A stretch of 32,124 nucleotides of DNA, from assembly GCA_017628755.1 (NCBI GenBank), contig JAGBYM010000046.1:1-32124 (forward strand), given 5' to 3'. The stretch is from Clostridia bacterium (GTDB lineage Bacteria; Bacillota; Clostridia; Oscillospirales; CAG-272). The notes beneath the pieces are model-generated. The model searched no databases, was not told the origin of the DNA, and saw only the letters and a program-made list of their open reading frames with translations. Each line of letters begins with the position of its first letter. The stretch's first letter is position 1. This document shows positions 24,059-31,527 of the stretch, piece by piece. Position numbers and translations under genes: made by a program.

Positions 24059-24766
24059 ATGATCGGCAGGATAAATTCAATACAAACGCTCGGGACCGTT
24101 GACGGTCCCGGCGTGCGTTTTGTGCTTTTTATGCAGGGATGCCCGCTCAGATGCGGGTATTGCCACAATCCCGATACGTGGGACTTTGCGGGCGGTTATG
24201 AAGTAAGCTCGGAAGAGATACTCGAAAAGGTTCTACGTTACCGCGAATATTTCGGCAAGGATGGCGGTATAACCGTTTCGGGCGGTGAGCCGACGATGCA
24301 GGTGGATTTTGTCCGCGAGCTTTTTGCACTTTGCAAGGGAGAGGGCATACATACCGCGCTCGACACGTCGGGATGCATCTGGAACGAGAAAATCGAAAAG
24401 CTTCTTGAACTGACAGATCTTTGTCTGCTCGACTATAAAATGTGCAACCCCGAGGATTATGAAAAATATACCCGATGCAAAAAAGAGTCGGTGGATTTCT
24501 TTCTCGGTGAACTTCAAAGAAGAAATATTGATACTTGGCTCCGTCAGGTTATCGTCAAGGGCATAAACGATTCGGCGGAAAGCGTCAGAATGCTTTATGA
24601 TGTTGCGGATGCGCATCCTTGCGTCAAAAAGGTCGAGCTTCTCAAATTCCGCAAGCTCTGTGCGCCGAAATATGAAAATCTCGGGATTGAATTTCCCTTC
24701 GGAAACCTTCCGGAAACTAAAGCGGAGGACATTTCCGCAATTATGTCAGCCATAGGAAAGGCATAA
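24059..24766 (+). CDS. pflA: pyruvate formate-lyase activating enzyme
   Basis: Radical-SAM enzyme of 235 aa that installs the glycyl radical on PflB. The 4Fe-4S cluster ligands are Cys28, Cys32 and Cys35 in GCPLRCGYCHNPDTW; SAM is held by the GGEP motif in ITVSGGEPTMQ. The ATG is one base after the pflB stop, so the pair is co-translated. Its C-terminal sequence, GIEFPFGNLPETKAEDI, recurs in diverged form in the remnant at 26098-26187. The next gene starts one base after its stop. Confidence 0.95.
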   Translation: MIGRINSIQTLGTVDGPGVRFVLFMQGCPLRCGYCHNPDTWDFAGGYEVSSEEILEKVLRYREYFGKDGGITVSGGEPTMQVDFVRELFALCKGEGIHTALDTSGCIWNEKIEKLLELTDLCLLDYKMCNPEDYEKYTRCKKESVDFFLGELQRRNIDTWLRQVIVKGINDSAESVRMLYDVADAHPCVKKVELLKFRKLCAPKYENLGIEFPFGNLPETKAEDISAIMSAIGKA

Positions 24767-24767
24767 A

Positions 24768-25334
24768 ATGATTCTTTTTCAGTTATTTATCTCCATGCTC
24801 AAGATCGGTGCTTTTGCCTTTGGCGGCGGTTACGCGATCATTGCGCTTCTTGAAAACGAGTTTGTCACGAAGCGCGGCTGGATCGATCACGATGAGTTTA
24901 TGAACGTTGTTGCCATCGCGGAAAGTACCCCCGGACCGATTGCGATCAACGTGGCGACCTATATCGGATATAAGCTGAAAGGTTTTCTCGGCGCGACTCT
25001 GGCAACGGTTGGAGTTTGCTTTCCTTCATTTATTATAATGTACGTTGTGTCGCTTTTTTACGAGAGATTTATGGAGATCTCGCTCGTTATGGCGGCATTC
25101 CGCGGAGTTCAAATATGCGTTATTTACCTTATCGCGTCTGCAGCGTTTAAGATGCTGAAAAAGATGAAGAAAACTCCGCGCAACATCGCGCTTTTTACCG
25201 TTACTTTCTGCGGTATGACGGCGTGCACCGTCTTTGATTTTAGAATCTCTTCGATAATTTTCATCTTCACCGCGGGCGTTGTTGGACTTTCTGCCTTCCT
25301 TATTAATAAAAAGAAGAAGGAGGCGAAGAAATGA
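24768..25334 (+). CDS. CHR-family (chromate-type) transporter, first half protein
   Basis: Membrane protein of 188 aa with a single CHR domain: LKIGAFAFGGGYA at the front, then AESTPGPIAINVATYIGYK and ATVGVCFPSFII. Short CHR proteins work as pairs in opposite orientation, and the partner follows with a 4-nt ATGA overlap. The family is named for chromate efflux, but most members in anaerobes have unknown substrates. Here it lies directly behind pflBA (one base gap), which suggests a link to fermentation or anion export rather than to chromate; that is inference. Confidence 0.88.
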   Translation: MILFQLFISMLKIGAFAFGGGYAIIALLENEFVTKRGWIDHDEFMNVVAIAESTPGPIAINVATYIGYKLKGFLGATLATVGVCFPSFIIMYVVSLFYERFMEISLVMAAFRGVQICVIYLIASAAFKMLKKMKKTPRNIALFTVTFCGMTACTVFDFRISSIIFIFTAGVVGLSAFLINKKKKEAKK

Positions 25335-25900
25335 TCTATCTGCAGTTGTTCCTGACCTTCCTTAAGGTCGGCACCTTTGCCTTCGGCGGCGGTTATGCGA
25401 TGCTTTCGCTGATCGGAGATTCGGTTCTTGCCTACGGTTGGATGACGGAAGAGGAACTCCTCAATTTTGTTGGAGTTGAAACGGTTATCCCCGGCCCTAT
25501 CGCGGTCAATATGGCGACCTTCATCGGCTACGAGCAGGGTGGATTCCTCGGTGCGCTTCTGGCGACTGTCGGAGTAGTGCTTCCTTCATTTATTATTATA
25601 CTGATCGTTGCGGCGCTGATAAAGAATCTGATGAAATATCCCGCGGTCAACGCCTTTAACACGGGCATGCGTCCCGCGCTCGGCGGACTTATCCTTGCTA
25701 CAGCGGCGACTATGGGACTTAAGGTCTTTATCGGATTCGAAAAGGTCGGATCGGCTGTCGCGTTTGATTGGCGCACGCTAGTTATCCTCGCAGTTGTAAT
25801 CGCCGTGCCGACAGTATACAAAAAACTCGTCAAAAAGGAATTTTCACCGATTCTGCTCATTATCGTTTCGGCAGGACTTGGAATGTTGTTTTTTGCGTAA
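25331..25900 (+). CDS. CHR-family (chromate-type) transporter, second half protein
   Basis: Membrane protein of 189 aa, the paralogous partner of the preceding gene. It repeats the same motifs (LKVGTFAFGGGYA, VIPGPIAVNMATFIGYE, ATVGVVLPSFII) and therefore arose by duplication. Its start overlaps the previous stop by ATGA, which favours equal amounts of the two halves. It is the last gene of the pfl operon and is followed by a strong terminator. Confidence 0.88.
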   Translation: MIYLQLFLTFLKVGTFAFGGGYAMLSLIGDSVLAYGWMTEEELLNFVGVETVIPGPIAVNMATFIGYEQGGFLGALLATVGVVLPSFIIILIVAALIKNLMKYPAVNAFNTGMRPALGGLILATAATMGLKVFIGFEKVGSAVAFDWRTLVILAVVIAVPTVYKKLVKKEFSPILLIIVSAGLGMLFFA

Positions 25901-25904
25901 ACAG

Positions 25905-25941
25905 AAAAGCAGTTTGCCTTATAAAGAGTCAAACTGCTTTT
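25905..25941 (+). terminator. intrinsic terminator of the pfl operon
   Basis: Perfect 12-bp stem (AAAAGCAGTTTG / CAAACTGCTTTT) with a 13-nt loop and T-rich tail, 5 nt after the last stop codon. Confidence 0.85.
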
Positions 25942-26097
25942 ATTATTTAGAATGTCATTATTACATTATATCTGTAGGGACCGACGGCGCTCGCACGGGT
26001 CGGCAGGTCCGAGCCCAATGTAATTTTAGCTGTGCATTTAATCAAGAAAGTATAATTATTTCTTCTGTTTTTCACCAAATTAATAAATTTATGACCA
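25942..26097. other. non-coding stretch, probably decayed
   Basis: No supported gene. It holds one imperfect GC-rich hairpin (GGACC at 25978 pairing with GGTCC near 26010) in otherwise AT-rich sequence. It leads into the pflA remnant, so the whole stretch is probably the ruin of a second pfl-type locus. Confidence 0.4.
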
Positions 26098-26187
26098 CTC
26101 GGAATCGAATTTCCCTTCGGTGATAAGCCCGAGACAACGGATACGGATATTTTCGATATACTAGAAAAAATCAACAGAATGATTTAA
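26098..26187 (+). pseudogene. 3' remnant of a second PFL-activating enzyme gene
   Basis: The last 29 codons before a TAA read LGIEFPFGDKPETTDTDIF and onward. They align with the C-terminus of the intact pflA at 24679-24766 (LGIEFPFGNLPETKAEDI). At DNA level the shared start (TCGGAATCGAATTTCCCTTC against TCGGGATTGAATTTCCCTTC) is obvious, while the later part has diverged. An in-frame stop lies two codons upstream (26092-26094) and no start exists, so this is a fragment and not a gene. It may come from a duplication of pflA or from a distinct activase of the same family. Confidence 0.65.
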
Positions 26188-26188
26188 T

Positions 26189-26222
26189 GTAGAAAAAGCA
26201 CGCTTTTGCGTGCTTTTTCTAC
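26189..26222 (-). terminator. bidirectional intrinsic terminator
   Basis: Perfect 15-bp stem (GTAGAAAAAGCACGC) with loop TTTT. It overlaps the stop codon region of the minus-strand membrane-protein gene, which it terminates, and it also faces the remnant on the plus strand. Confidence 0.85.
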
Positions 26223-26578
26223 AGATCTTGTATATTCATTCGCTTTATCTCGTTTTGAGCAGGGGTGCGTGCGTCGCGCGTTTCCTTTTGGCTATAATGT
26301 GCGGCTCCGAAGATGAGGAAGAGAATGATCGTGGGGATTTGCGGGATGAGGTGCCAAAGGATTATCTCGCCCGCGGGCTCCTCGAAGGTCAAGCCTTGCA
26401 GAGAGATGATAAGCGCAATGACAAAAAAGAGAATCGGCAATATCCAACCCAGAAAAGGATTTTTGCTTCTGCCGAGCAAAAATTCGATTATGCAGAGCGC
26501 GATGAGGAGAGGGAGTCCGATGATCAAAAGGATCATTGAGATATTGAGTGTAGAGGCGGTTGCAGATGCAGCAGTCAT
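26219..26578 (-). CDS. small membrane protein partnered with DUF2089 regulator
   Basis: Protein of 119 aa with three hydrophobic helices at about residues 12-33, 42-62 and 73-92 and a polar C-terminal tail. I recognise no family. Its start overlaps the stop of the upstream DUF2089 gene by ATGA. Regulator-membrane pairs with this layout are common in Clostridia, where the small regulator often controls its own membrane partner; for this pair that is inference. Confidence 0.75.
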   Translation of the reverse strand: MTAASATASTLNISMILLIIGLPLLIALCIIEFLLGRSKNPFLGWILPILFFVIALIISLQGLTFEEPAGEIILWHLIPQIPTIILFLIFGAAHYSQKETRDARTPAQNEIKRMNIQDL

Positions 26579-26871
26579 GATAAATGTTCCTTTCTGTATT
26601 CTTGGATCAGGATTTTTGCTGTGTCGAAATCAAGCTTGTCGTTCAAGGCCAGCCGCTTGATAAGTGCGATATAGGGTTCTTGGTCCGCATGGTCGTTGAC
26701 CTGGATCTTTTGGATCAATCGGTCAAGGCGAAGGCGTACCGTGGGATAAGTAACGCCGTATTGCGTTGCTATCTCCTTCAGCGATCCGGACGAGAGAATA
26801 AAATTCTTTATAAATTTGATATCTTCTTCATCAAGATTTGCAAGCCATTCGGGGATCACATTAGCTTCCAT
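26575..26871 (-). CDS. DUF2089-family helix-turn-helix regulator
   Basis: DNA-binding protein of 98 aa. The characteristic sequence is WLANLDEEDIKFIKNFIL, then SGSLKEIATQYGVTYPTVR and LRLDRLIQKI, a sigma-region-4-like HTH at about residues 20-58. I placed the start at 26871, where a GAGG site is well spaced; an in-frame start 10 codons further upstream overlaps that site and is less likely. It is co-transcribed and translationally coupled with the membrane protein that follows. Its promoter is at 26907-26935. Confidence 0.85.
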   Translation of the reverse strand: MEANVIPEWLANLDEEDIKFIKNFILSSGSLKEIATQYGVTYPTVRLRLDRLIQKIQVNDHADQEPYIALIKRLALNDKLDFDTAKILIQEYRKEHLS

Positions 26872-26906
26872 TATAGAAAACCTCACTTTTATTTTTAACA
26901 TTATTT

Positions 26907-26935
26907 ATTATACACTTGAATAAAGTTAAAGTCAA
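26907..26935 (-). promoter_or_regulatory. promoter of the DUF2089 operon
   Basis: On the minus strand, TTGACT (26935-26930), 17 bp, TATAAT (26912-26907). Confidence 0.8.
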
Positions 26936-27067
26936 GGGGATGAGATCAGGTTTAACAGATTGTTCATACTTTGCCTTGCATCGGCTCAAACCGTACTTGC
27001 TTCATTGGGAAATTACAGTGAGAGAATTAAAGTTACAGAAAAATCAATAAATAAAAAATTTTTTGTC

Positions 27068-27096
27068 TTGGCAAAAGGCATTTTTTATGATATAAT
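27068..27096 (+). promoter_or_regulatory. promoter of second SGNH-like lipoprotein
   Basis: TTGGCA (27068-27073), 17 bp, and TATAAT (27091-27096) preceded by ATGA. The GTG start is 33 bp further on. Confidence 0.8.
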
Positions 27097-27128
27097 GTAA
27101 GCGTAGAAAAATTTTGGAGGATACTGAC

Positions 27129-28196
27129 GTGAAAAGATATTTCAGAATGATCGTTTCAATGTTGATTTGCCTCTCAATGAGTCTCGGCTTTTTAGCCTGT
27201 ACAGACACCGGGACACCTCCGCCCGACACGACAGAGACCGAGCCTGCGGATACTACCGAAGAAATAAGCACGCAAGAGGAGACCACAGAAATGGAAGAGA
27301 TCGAGGAGACCGTATCCCTTGCCGGCAAGAGAGTCATTTTTATCGGAAATTCATACGTTTATTACGGCAGAACCGTAATTAATCAGTCATCATCGGTTAT
27401 GACTCAGGAGGAGCGCGAGAACGATAAGGGATTCTTCTATCAGCTTTGCAAGGAAAACGGGCAGGAGGTCAACGTGACCAACTGGACCTTCGGCGGTCAC
27501 GGACTTGCCGATTTTTTCGGTGCTCCCTGCGCTCATTCGACGAGCGCCTGCAAGGGTACACGCCACGAGGATGAGCTGAAAAACCGCTATTACGATTATG
27601 TTTTCGTTTCCCCCGGCGGAGGCGAGCGTCAGGCGCGAACGCTTGCGGATGATTTTGATTACATAACCCAATTTTTCAGGGAAGCAAATCCCGATGTAAA
27701 GATCGTCTGTCTCGGTAATCTCGGCTGTCACGGCTATTCATCATTTGGCACCGATCTGCCCGCGATTTACAATTATTATCCCACCCTTGCCGACAAGGGC
27801 GTTATTATGGCGGACTGGGGCGGACTTGTCTACCGCATTATGCACGGTATCTATACCGTCCCCGGCGGCTCGCAGACATACGGCAAAAATTCCTTTATCG
27901 TCAAGGATGGCTTCCATCCGAATATGCTTGCGGGATATATCACAACTCTCATGGCGTACTGTGCCGTCACGGGCGAGAGCGCAGTGGGTCAGCCTTATGA
28001 CTTCTGCAATGACAGAAGTCTGAATAACAAATTCAATTTTAATGTGTATCTCAAGGATTACTATACTGCGGAAATTACCACCAATTTTCCCGATATCTTT
28101 AAGTCTGAGGGTGATATGAAGGGCATTCAGGAGCTTGTTGATAGGTATCTATCCGAGAAGACGTATCTTGAGGCTATTGATAAGAAGTCGGAGTAA
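27129..28196 (+). CDS. SGNH-like hydrolase lipoprotein
   Basis: Surface lipoprotein of 355 aa. I take the GTG at 27129 as start because GGAGG lies nine bases before it and the signal peptide then begins MKRYFRMIV. The lipobox is FLAC (Cys24), followed by a Thr/Glu-rich linker to about residue 62. The hydrolase part begins KRVIFIGNSYVYYG (Ser75 as nucleophile, Asn in place of the usual Asp of GDS) and contains VFVSPGGGERQ at the oxyanion region and DGFHPN (Asp260, His263) as the catalytic pair. This resembles DUF4886/SGNH proteins. It shares only the general design with the lipoprotein at 318-2192. The substrate is likely an esterified glycan, by analogy. Confidence 0.8.
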   Translation: MKRYFRMIVSMLICLSMSLGFLACTDTGTPPPDTTETEPADTTEEISTQEETTEMEEIEETVSLAGKRVIFIGNSYVYYGRTVINQSSSVMTQEERENDKGFFYQLCKENGQEVNVTNWTFGGHGLADFFGAPCAHSTSACKGTRHEDELKNRYYDYVFVSPGGGERQARTLADDFDYITQFFREANPDVKIVCLGNLGCHGYSSFGTDLPAIYNYYPTLADKGVIMADWGGLVYRIMHGIYTVPGGSQTYGKNSFIVKDGFHPNMLAGYITTLMAYCAVTGESAVGQPYDFCNDRSLNNKFNFNVYLKDYYTAEITTNFPDIFKSEGDMKGIQELVDRYLSEKTYLEAIDKKSE

Positions 28197-28214
28197 ATAC
28201 GGATTTTGATAAAT

Positions 28215-28260
28215 GACAAAAGAAGAGCCTCGCGCTTTGGCGCGAGGCTCTTCTTTTGTC
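28215..28260 (+). terminator. 21-bp perfect hairpin terminator
   Basis: Two 21-nt arms (28215-28235 and 28240-28260) are perfectly complementary around the loop TTTG; the core is GAGCCTCGCGC. It lies 19 nt after the lipoprotein stop codon. Confidence 0.85.
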
Positions 28261-28386
28261 CGAAACGCCGGCGGGGCGCCGTCGTTTCGGAAGCATAAGA
28301 GAATGTTTCGACCTCCGCAGAGGTCGACTTAAGGCGCTGCCTTAAGGATCCGCAAACTTTTGAAAAAGTTTGATCAAAACTTTGAT
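28260..28386. repeat. cluster of five consecutive palindromes
   Basis: Immediately after the terminator come: CCGAAACG...CGTTTCGG (28260-28290, with an inner CGGCG/CGCCG); CGACCTC-CGCA-GAGGTCG (28309-28326); CTTAAGGC-GCT-GCCTTAAG (28328-28346); CAAACTTTT-GA-AAAAGTTTG (28353-28372); ATCAAA-AC-TTTGAT (28373-28386). The genes on both sides converge here. It may be a dispersed repeat, a multi-stem terminator for the minus-strand FAD gene, or a structured RNA. Confidence 0.7.
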
Positions 28387-28405
28387 CTGTGTTTGTGCGG
28401 TGCGA

Positions 28406-30223
28406 TTAATAAAGTTCAAAGTTGAAGATATGCGCTGTGGAGCTTCCGTAGTCCTCGCACATGGTCTCGCTGAAGTGGGTCGAGAGGGGAACGAGGCGGA
28501 TTGCCTTTGCGGTGATATCAAGATCGTGCTTGATGAAACGCTGGTGGTTGTCGAATACTTCCTTGACTGTATACCACTCGCCGTCCTCGTTCTGCGCCTC
28601 GATCTTATAGTGTTTGATAAGGCACTTGGGGAAGCCGAAGGTGGTGTTATCGTGGCTTGCAGCCATGAAGAGGATCATTGAGGTGTGCAGACCGTCGGGA
28701 TTGCCGTCGGTGTACTCGCGGTCAAGGTCGCTGTCGAATACGAGACGAACGCCGCCGATGTGAGTGGGCTCGTCGAAGGTATAGGTGATAGCCTTGTTGG
28801 TCTTGCCGTAGTAGCCGTTGTCGTTGCCCCAGATGCGGCGGTCGATGCCGTTGAGGAGCGCGGAGCAATCGCCGTAATCAGCGGTGAGGGTTGCCTTCTT
28901 GGTGAGCTCGGAGGGCTCGCGGCGGAAGCCGGGGAGGAAGCAGTCGTCATCCATAAGGATCTTCTGGATTTCCTTGATCTTCTGCGCGCAGACCTCGCGG
29001 GGAGTGAGATCGTTCTTGGTGGCAACAGCAGCCGCAGTACCTACAGCCTGTCCGATAACGCCGATGGTACCCATAACGCGGGTGGTGCTGAAGCCGATGT
29101 GAGTTGCGCTGATATTTCTGCCCGCGAACATGAGGTTCTCGATATTCTTCGAGTAGAGCGCGCGGAGCGGGATCGAGTAGGGCTCGGAAAGACGACGCTT
29201 CTGGAGGTGGCTGCCGCCCTTTGCGTTCATATGGAAACCGCCGGGGAGGTGGTTGTCGATCTGCCAGCCGCCGTACGCAACGGTGTCCTCAAAGCGAGGG
29301 CAGTTCTCAACGTCGTGCTGGGTGATGATGTAGTCACCGACGTAACGGCGGCTTTCGCGCTTGCCGGGAAGGAAGCCGATCCATTCAAGATCCCAGTTTT
29401 CTGCGCCGTGGTCGCCGTGGTTCTTGATGTGATCCCAAACGCCGAATGCGATCTTGAGAAGCTCGTCGCGGACCTCTTCGGTGTCGTCGATAGAGTTCTG
29501 CATACCACCAAGCTCGATCCAGTAGAAGTTGGTGTTCATCTCGTAGATCTTGTGGGGCTTGTTGTTCATCGCGTCATCATCGGGGAAGTCGTATGCCCAA
29601 GCGGGGGGAGTGTAGCTGATCGGATGATCGGTCTCGCGGCACTGTATCATAAGGCTCATGCCCATGGTATGATTGTCAGCCTCTTCGAGTCCGAATTCCT
29701 CGCCGAACTCGCTCTTTGCCTCGCGGCCTACGCGGTATTCCGCGCCGGTAAGGGGAGCGAGGATCGAGTCGCCTGAGCTGTCAACGAAGATCTTGGCGTG
29801 AACCTCGTGCCAGGTGTATGTGGTGAGCTGGAAGCCCTTGATATATTCGATCTTGTCGCCGTTCATCTTTGCGTCACAGCAGGCGCAATTGAGCATAAGA
29901 TCAATGTTGTCCTCGAAGCGCACCATTTCGTAAAGGAGTGCATCCCATATGGTGAAATTTCTCTTGGGATTGCGGTGCATGTTTTCGAGAAGAAGCTCCT
30001 CCATGATACCGGTCTCCTGAAGATCGCGCACTCTTGTGCCCGCGCCAGAGATCCACATTCTGATCTCGCTTGAGCAGTTACCGCCGAGAACGGGTCTGTC
30101 CTGCATAAGGGCAACCTTTGCGCCCTGTCTTGCCGCGGAAATTGCGGTGAACATACCGCCGATACCGCCGCCGATAACGCATATATCTACGTTATGTACC
30201 TTCGTCTTAAGCATTTCGCTCAT
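28406..30223 (-). CDS. FAD-dependent oxidoreductase (FAD_oxidored family)
   Basis: Flavoprotein of 605 aa. The dinucleotide-binding motif is VIGGGIGGMFTA (Gly18, Gly20, Gly23), followed by RPVLGGNCSSEIRMW, which is typical of the PF12831 group. A second FAD contact region is NLMFAGRNISATHIGFSTTR near residue 390, with VMGTIGVIGQAVGTAAA after it. From about residue 470 the C-terminus resembles a discoidin-like beta-sandwich (ITYTFDEPTHIGGVRLVF, AIRLVPLSTHFSE), possibly for carbohydrate binding. There is no signal peptide. Relatives often sit near glycan-degradation genes, and their substrates are mostly unknown. The start at 30223 has AGGAGA nine bases upstream. Confidence 0.85.
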   Translation of the reverse strand: MSEMLKTKVHNVDICVIGGGIGGMFTAISAARQGAKVALMQDRPVLGGNCSSEIRMWISGAGTRVRDLQETGIMEELLLENMHRNPKRNFTIWDALLYEMVRFEDNIDLMLNCACCDAKMNGDKIEYIKGFQLTTYTWHEVHAKIFVDSSGDSILAPLTGAEYRVGREAKSEFGEEFGLEEADNHTMGMSLMIQCRETDHPISYTPPAWAYDFPDDDAMNNKPHKIYEMNTNFYWIELGGMQNSIDDTEEVRDELLKIAFGVWDHIKNHGDHGAENWDLEWIGFLPGKRESRRYVGDYIITQHDVENCPRFEDTVAYGGWQIDNHLPGGFHMNAKGGSHLQKRRLSEPYSIPLRALYSKNIENLMFAGRNISATHIGFSTTRVMGTIGVIGQAVGTAAAVATKNDLTPREVCAQKIKEIQKILMDDDCFLPGFRREPSELTKKATLTADYGDCSALLNGIDRRIWGNDNGYYGKTNKAITYTFDEPTHIGGVRLVFDSDLDREYTDGNPDGLHTSMILFMAASHDNTTFGFPKCLIKHYKIEAQNEDGEWYTVKEVFDNHQRFIKHDLDITAKAIRLVPLSTHFSETMCEDYGSSTAHIFNFELY

Positions 30224-30273
30224 AGGAATGTCTCCTTTTATAATAAAGTCGTTGTTTCAAATCGGTATAAATA

Positions 30274-30282
30274 ATTATATCA
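30274..30282 (-). promoter_or_regulatory. extended -10 promoter of FAD oxidoreductase gene
   Basis: On the minus strand, TGATATAAT (an extended -10) lies about 50 bp before the start codon. I see no good -35. Confidence 0.5.
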
Positions 30283-30314
30283 TACACATTTGTATAAATC
30301 TTGAACAAATAACA

Positions 30315-30339
30315 AAAGCAGTATTTGAAATACTGCTTT
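30315..30339 (-). terminator. intrinsic terminator of zinc-ribbon gene
   Basis: Perfect 12-bp stem (AAAGCAGTATTT / AAATACTGCTTT) around one base, then TTTTGTTATT on the minus strand, just beyond the stop codon at 30345. Confidence 0.8.
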
Positions 30340-30344
30340 CATTG

Positions 30345-30749
30345 TTATAATACAGCTAAAAGAATGTAGATCACTGCGGCGGAGCCGATGGAGAATTTTG
30401 CCGCTGCAGCTTTGCGTTTTGAATATGCTTCCGAGTGGCACCACTGGATTACGAGTTGCTCGTACTGCCTCTGGAATATCGAGAAGAGGTAGGATGCGAT
30501 GAGTAAGATCAGTCCGATCACGAGGTGACCGATAGTTATGCTTTTTGCAACTATGAGCATCGCCGCGGAGATTGCAGTACAGAGGATCGCAAACCACGTG
30601 TGCTTGAGGAGATAGATCAGGTAGTATTTGCTGAAGACGATATGTTCTTTATATTCCGCGCAAATAGGCTCGTATGTGAGTGTGTTGCCGCAGATCGGGC
30701 ATTTGTTGCTCTCATCAACTATCGATTGGCAGACATTGCATTTTTTCAT
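30345..30749 (-). CDS. zinc-ribbon membrane protein, copy 1
   Basis: Protein of 134 aa. The N-terminal zinc ribbon is Cys4-x2-Cys7 ... Cys17-x2-Cys20 (MKKCNVCQ, KCPICGNTLTYEP), followed by hydrophobic helices at about residues 52-70, 73-92 and 117-134. It is closely similar to the next gene upstream (30924-31340) over its whole length: CPICGNTLTYEP, KYYxxYLLKxTWF, FxRQY. Function unknown; zinc-ribbon plus membrane proteins of this size are frequent and mostly uncharacterised. An AAAGGAGG site fixes the start. Confidence 0.8.
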   Translation of the reverse strand: MKKCNVCQSIVDESNKCPICGNTLTYEPICAEYKEHIVFSKYYLIYLLKHTWFAILCTAISAAMLIVAKSITIGHLVIGLILLIASYLFSIFQRQYEQLVIQWCHSEAYSKRKAAAAKFSIGSAAVIYILLAVL

Positions 30750-30779
30750 TTGATGATCCTCCTTTGAGATGCTGATACC

Positions 30780-30788
30780 ATTATAGCA
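30780..30788 (-). promoter_or_regulatory. extended -10 promoter, zinc-ribbon copy 1
   Basis: TGCTATAAT on the minus strand, about 30 bp before the start codon, without a clear -35. Confidence 0.5.
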
Positions 30789-30838
30789 TATAGATTTGGA
30801 CAGGTTTTGAACAAAAGAGTAATTGTGGTTGCTTGACT

Positions 30839-30858
30839 GTAGGGGCGCCGTCCCCTAC
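30839..30858. repeat. short GC-rich palindrome between zinc-ribbon genes
   Basis: GTAGGGG-CGCCGT-CCCCTAC, a 7-bp stem in AT-rich sequence. It has no T-run, so it is not a convincing terminator by itself. Confidence 0.5.
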
Positions 30859-30923
30859 GAAGTTGGGCGAATTAGAACGTAATTATCAGTAAAATTATTT
30901 AAGCAATCAACTCAAGTTTGGCT

Positions 30924-31340
30924 TTAAAGATTAGCCGCCATCATATGTATTGCCGTATAGAAAATTATTGCCACGATGCCTATTATGTATTTATACAGCT
31001 TGGTATATGTGAATGAATATTCCTTGGTGAATCTCCATCTTATTTTGCTTGCATACTGCCTCTCAAAAACAGACAGAATAAGAGATAAGACAGTACACAA
31101 CGCGGCAGGTGCCATCAATATGTTTAAGTTGTTTCGGCAAATAATTGCAGTTACAATTCCGTATATCAGACATGCAATCGAAAACCACGTGTTTTTCAGC
31201 AAATAAACCCAATAATATTTATTAAAAACAAATTTTTCCTTATCCTCCATGCAAGGCGGTTCGTATGTAAGAGTATTTCCGCAGATAGGGCATTCGCTTT
31301 TTTCTTCAACGATGCATTGGCAGACGTTACATTTTTTCAT
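30924..31340 (-). CDS. zinc-ribbon membrane protein, copy 2
   Basis: Protein of 138 aa, paralogue of the gene at 30345-30749, with cysteines at the same positions (4, 7, 17, 20) and an extra Cys9. Hydrophobic helices follow the ribbon at about 51-70, 74-93 and 115-133. I placed the start at 31340, preceded by GGAGG; the frame stays open 19 codons upstream without a site. The copies share gene order and orientation but have separate promoters, so this is an old tandem duplication and not a two-gene operon. Confidence 0.8.
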   Translation of the reverse strand: MKKCNVCQCIVEEKSECPICGNTLTYEPPCMEDKEKFVFNKYYWVYLLKNTWFSIACLIYGIVTAIICRNNLNILMAPAALCTVLSLILSVFERQYASKIRWRFTKEYSFTYTKLYKYIIGIVAIIFYTAIHMMAANL

Positions 31341-31368
31341 ATTACATACCTCCGATTGTTTTTTATTT

Positions 31369-31397
31369 ATTATATCATAATACTTTTTGAAAATCAA
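31369..31397 (-). promoter_or_regulatory. promoter of zinc-ribbon copy 2
   Basis: On the minus strand, TTGATT (31397-31392), 17 bp, TATAAT (31374-31369), about 29 bp before the start codon. Confidence 0.75.
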
Positions 31398-31486
31398 GTG
31401 TTTGGGATAATTAACGCATTTTAGGGATAATTTAAAAAATAGAAGAATAATTTTGTATAAAATTTGAACAATTTTTCAAAAAACTC

Positions 31487-31515
31487 TTGACATCGAGCTT
31501 TTTTTGCAGTATACT
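31487..31515 (+). promoter_or_regulatory. promoter of T-box-trpB2 unit
   Basis: TTGACA (31487-31492), 17 bp, TATACT (31510-31515). Confidence 0.85.
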
Positions 31516-31527
31516 ATGATAAACCGA

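Noticed and set aside
28685-29776. 363-codon plus-strand frame opposite the FAD oxidoreductase gene
   Set aside because: The FAD motifs lie on the minus strand. The plus frame is a compositional shadow.
25974-30858. Shared CTGTAGGG core at 25972 and 30838 as a dispersed repeat
   Set aside because: Only about eight bases agree and the flanks differ, so chance is sufficient.
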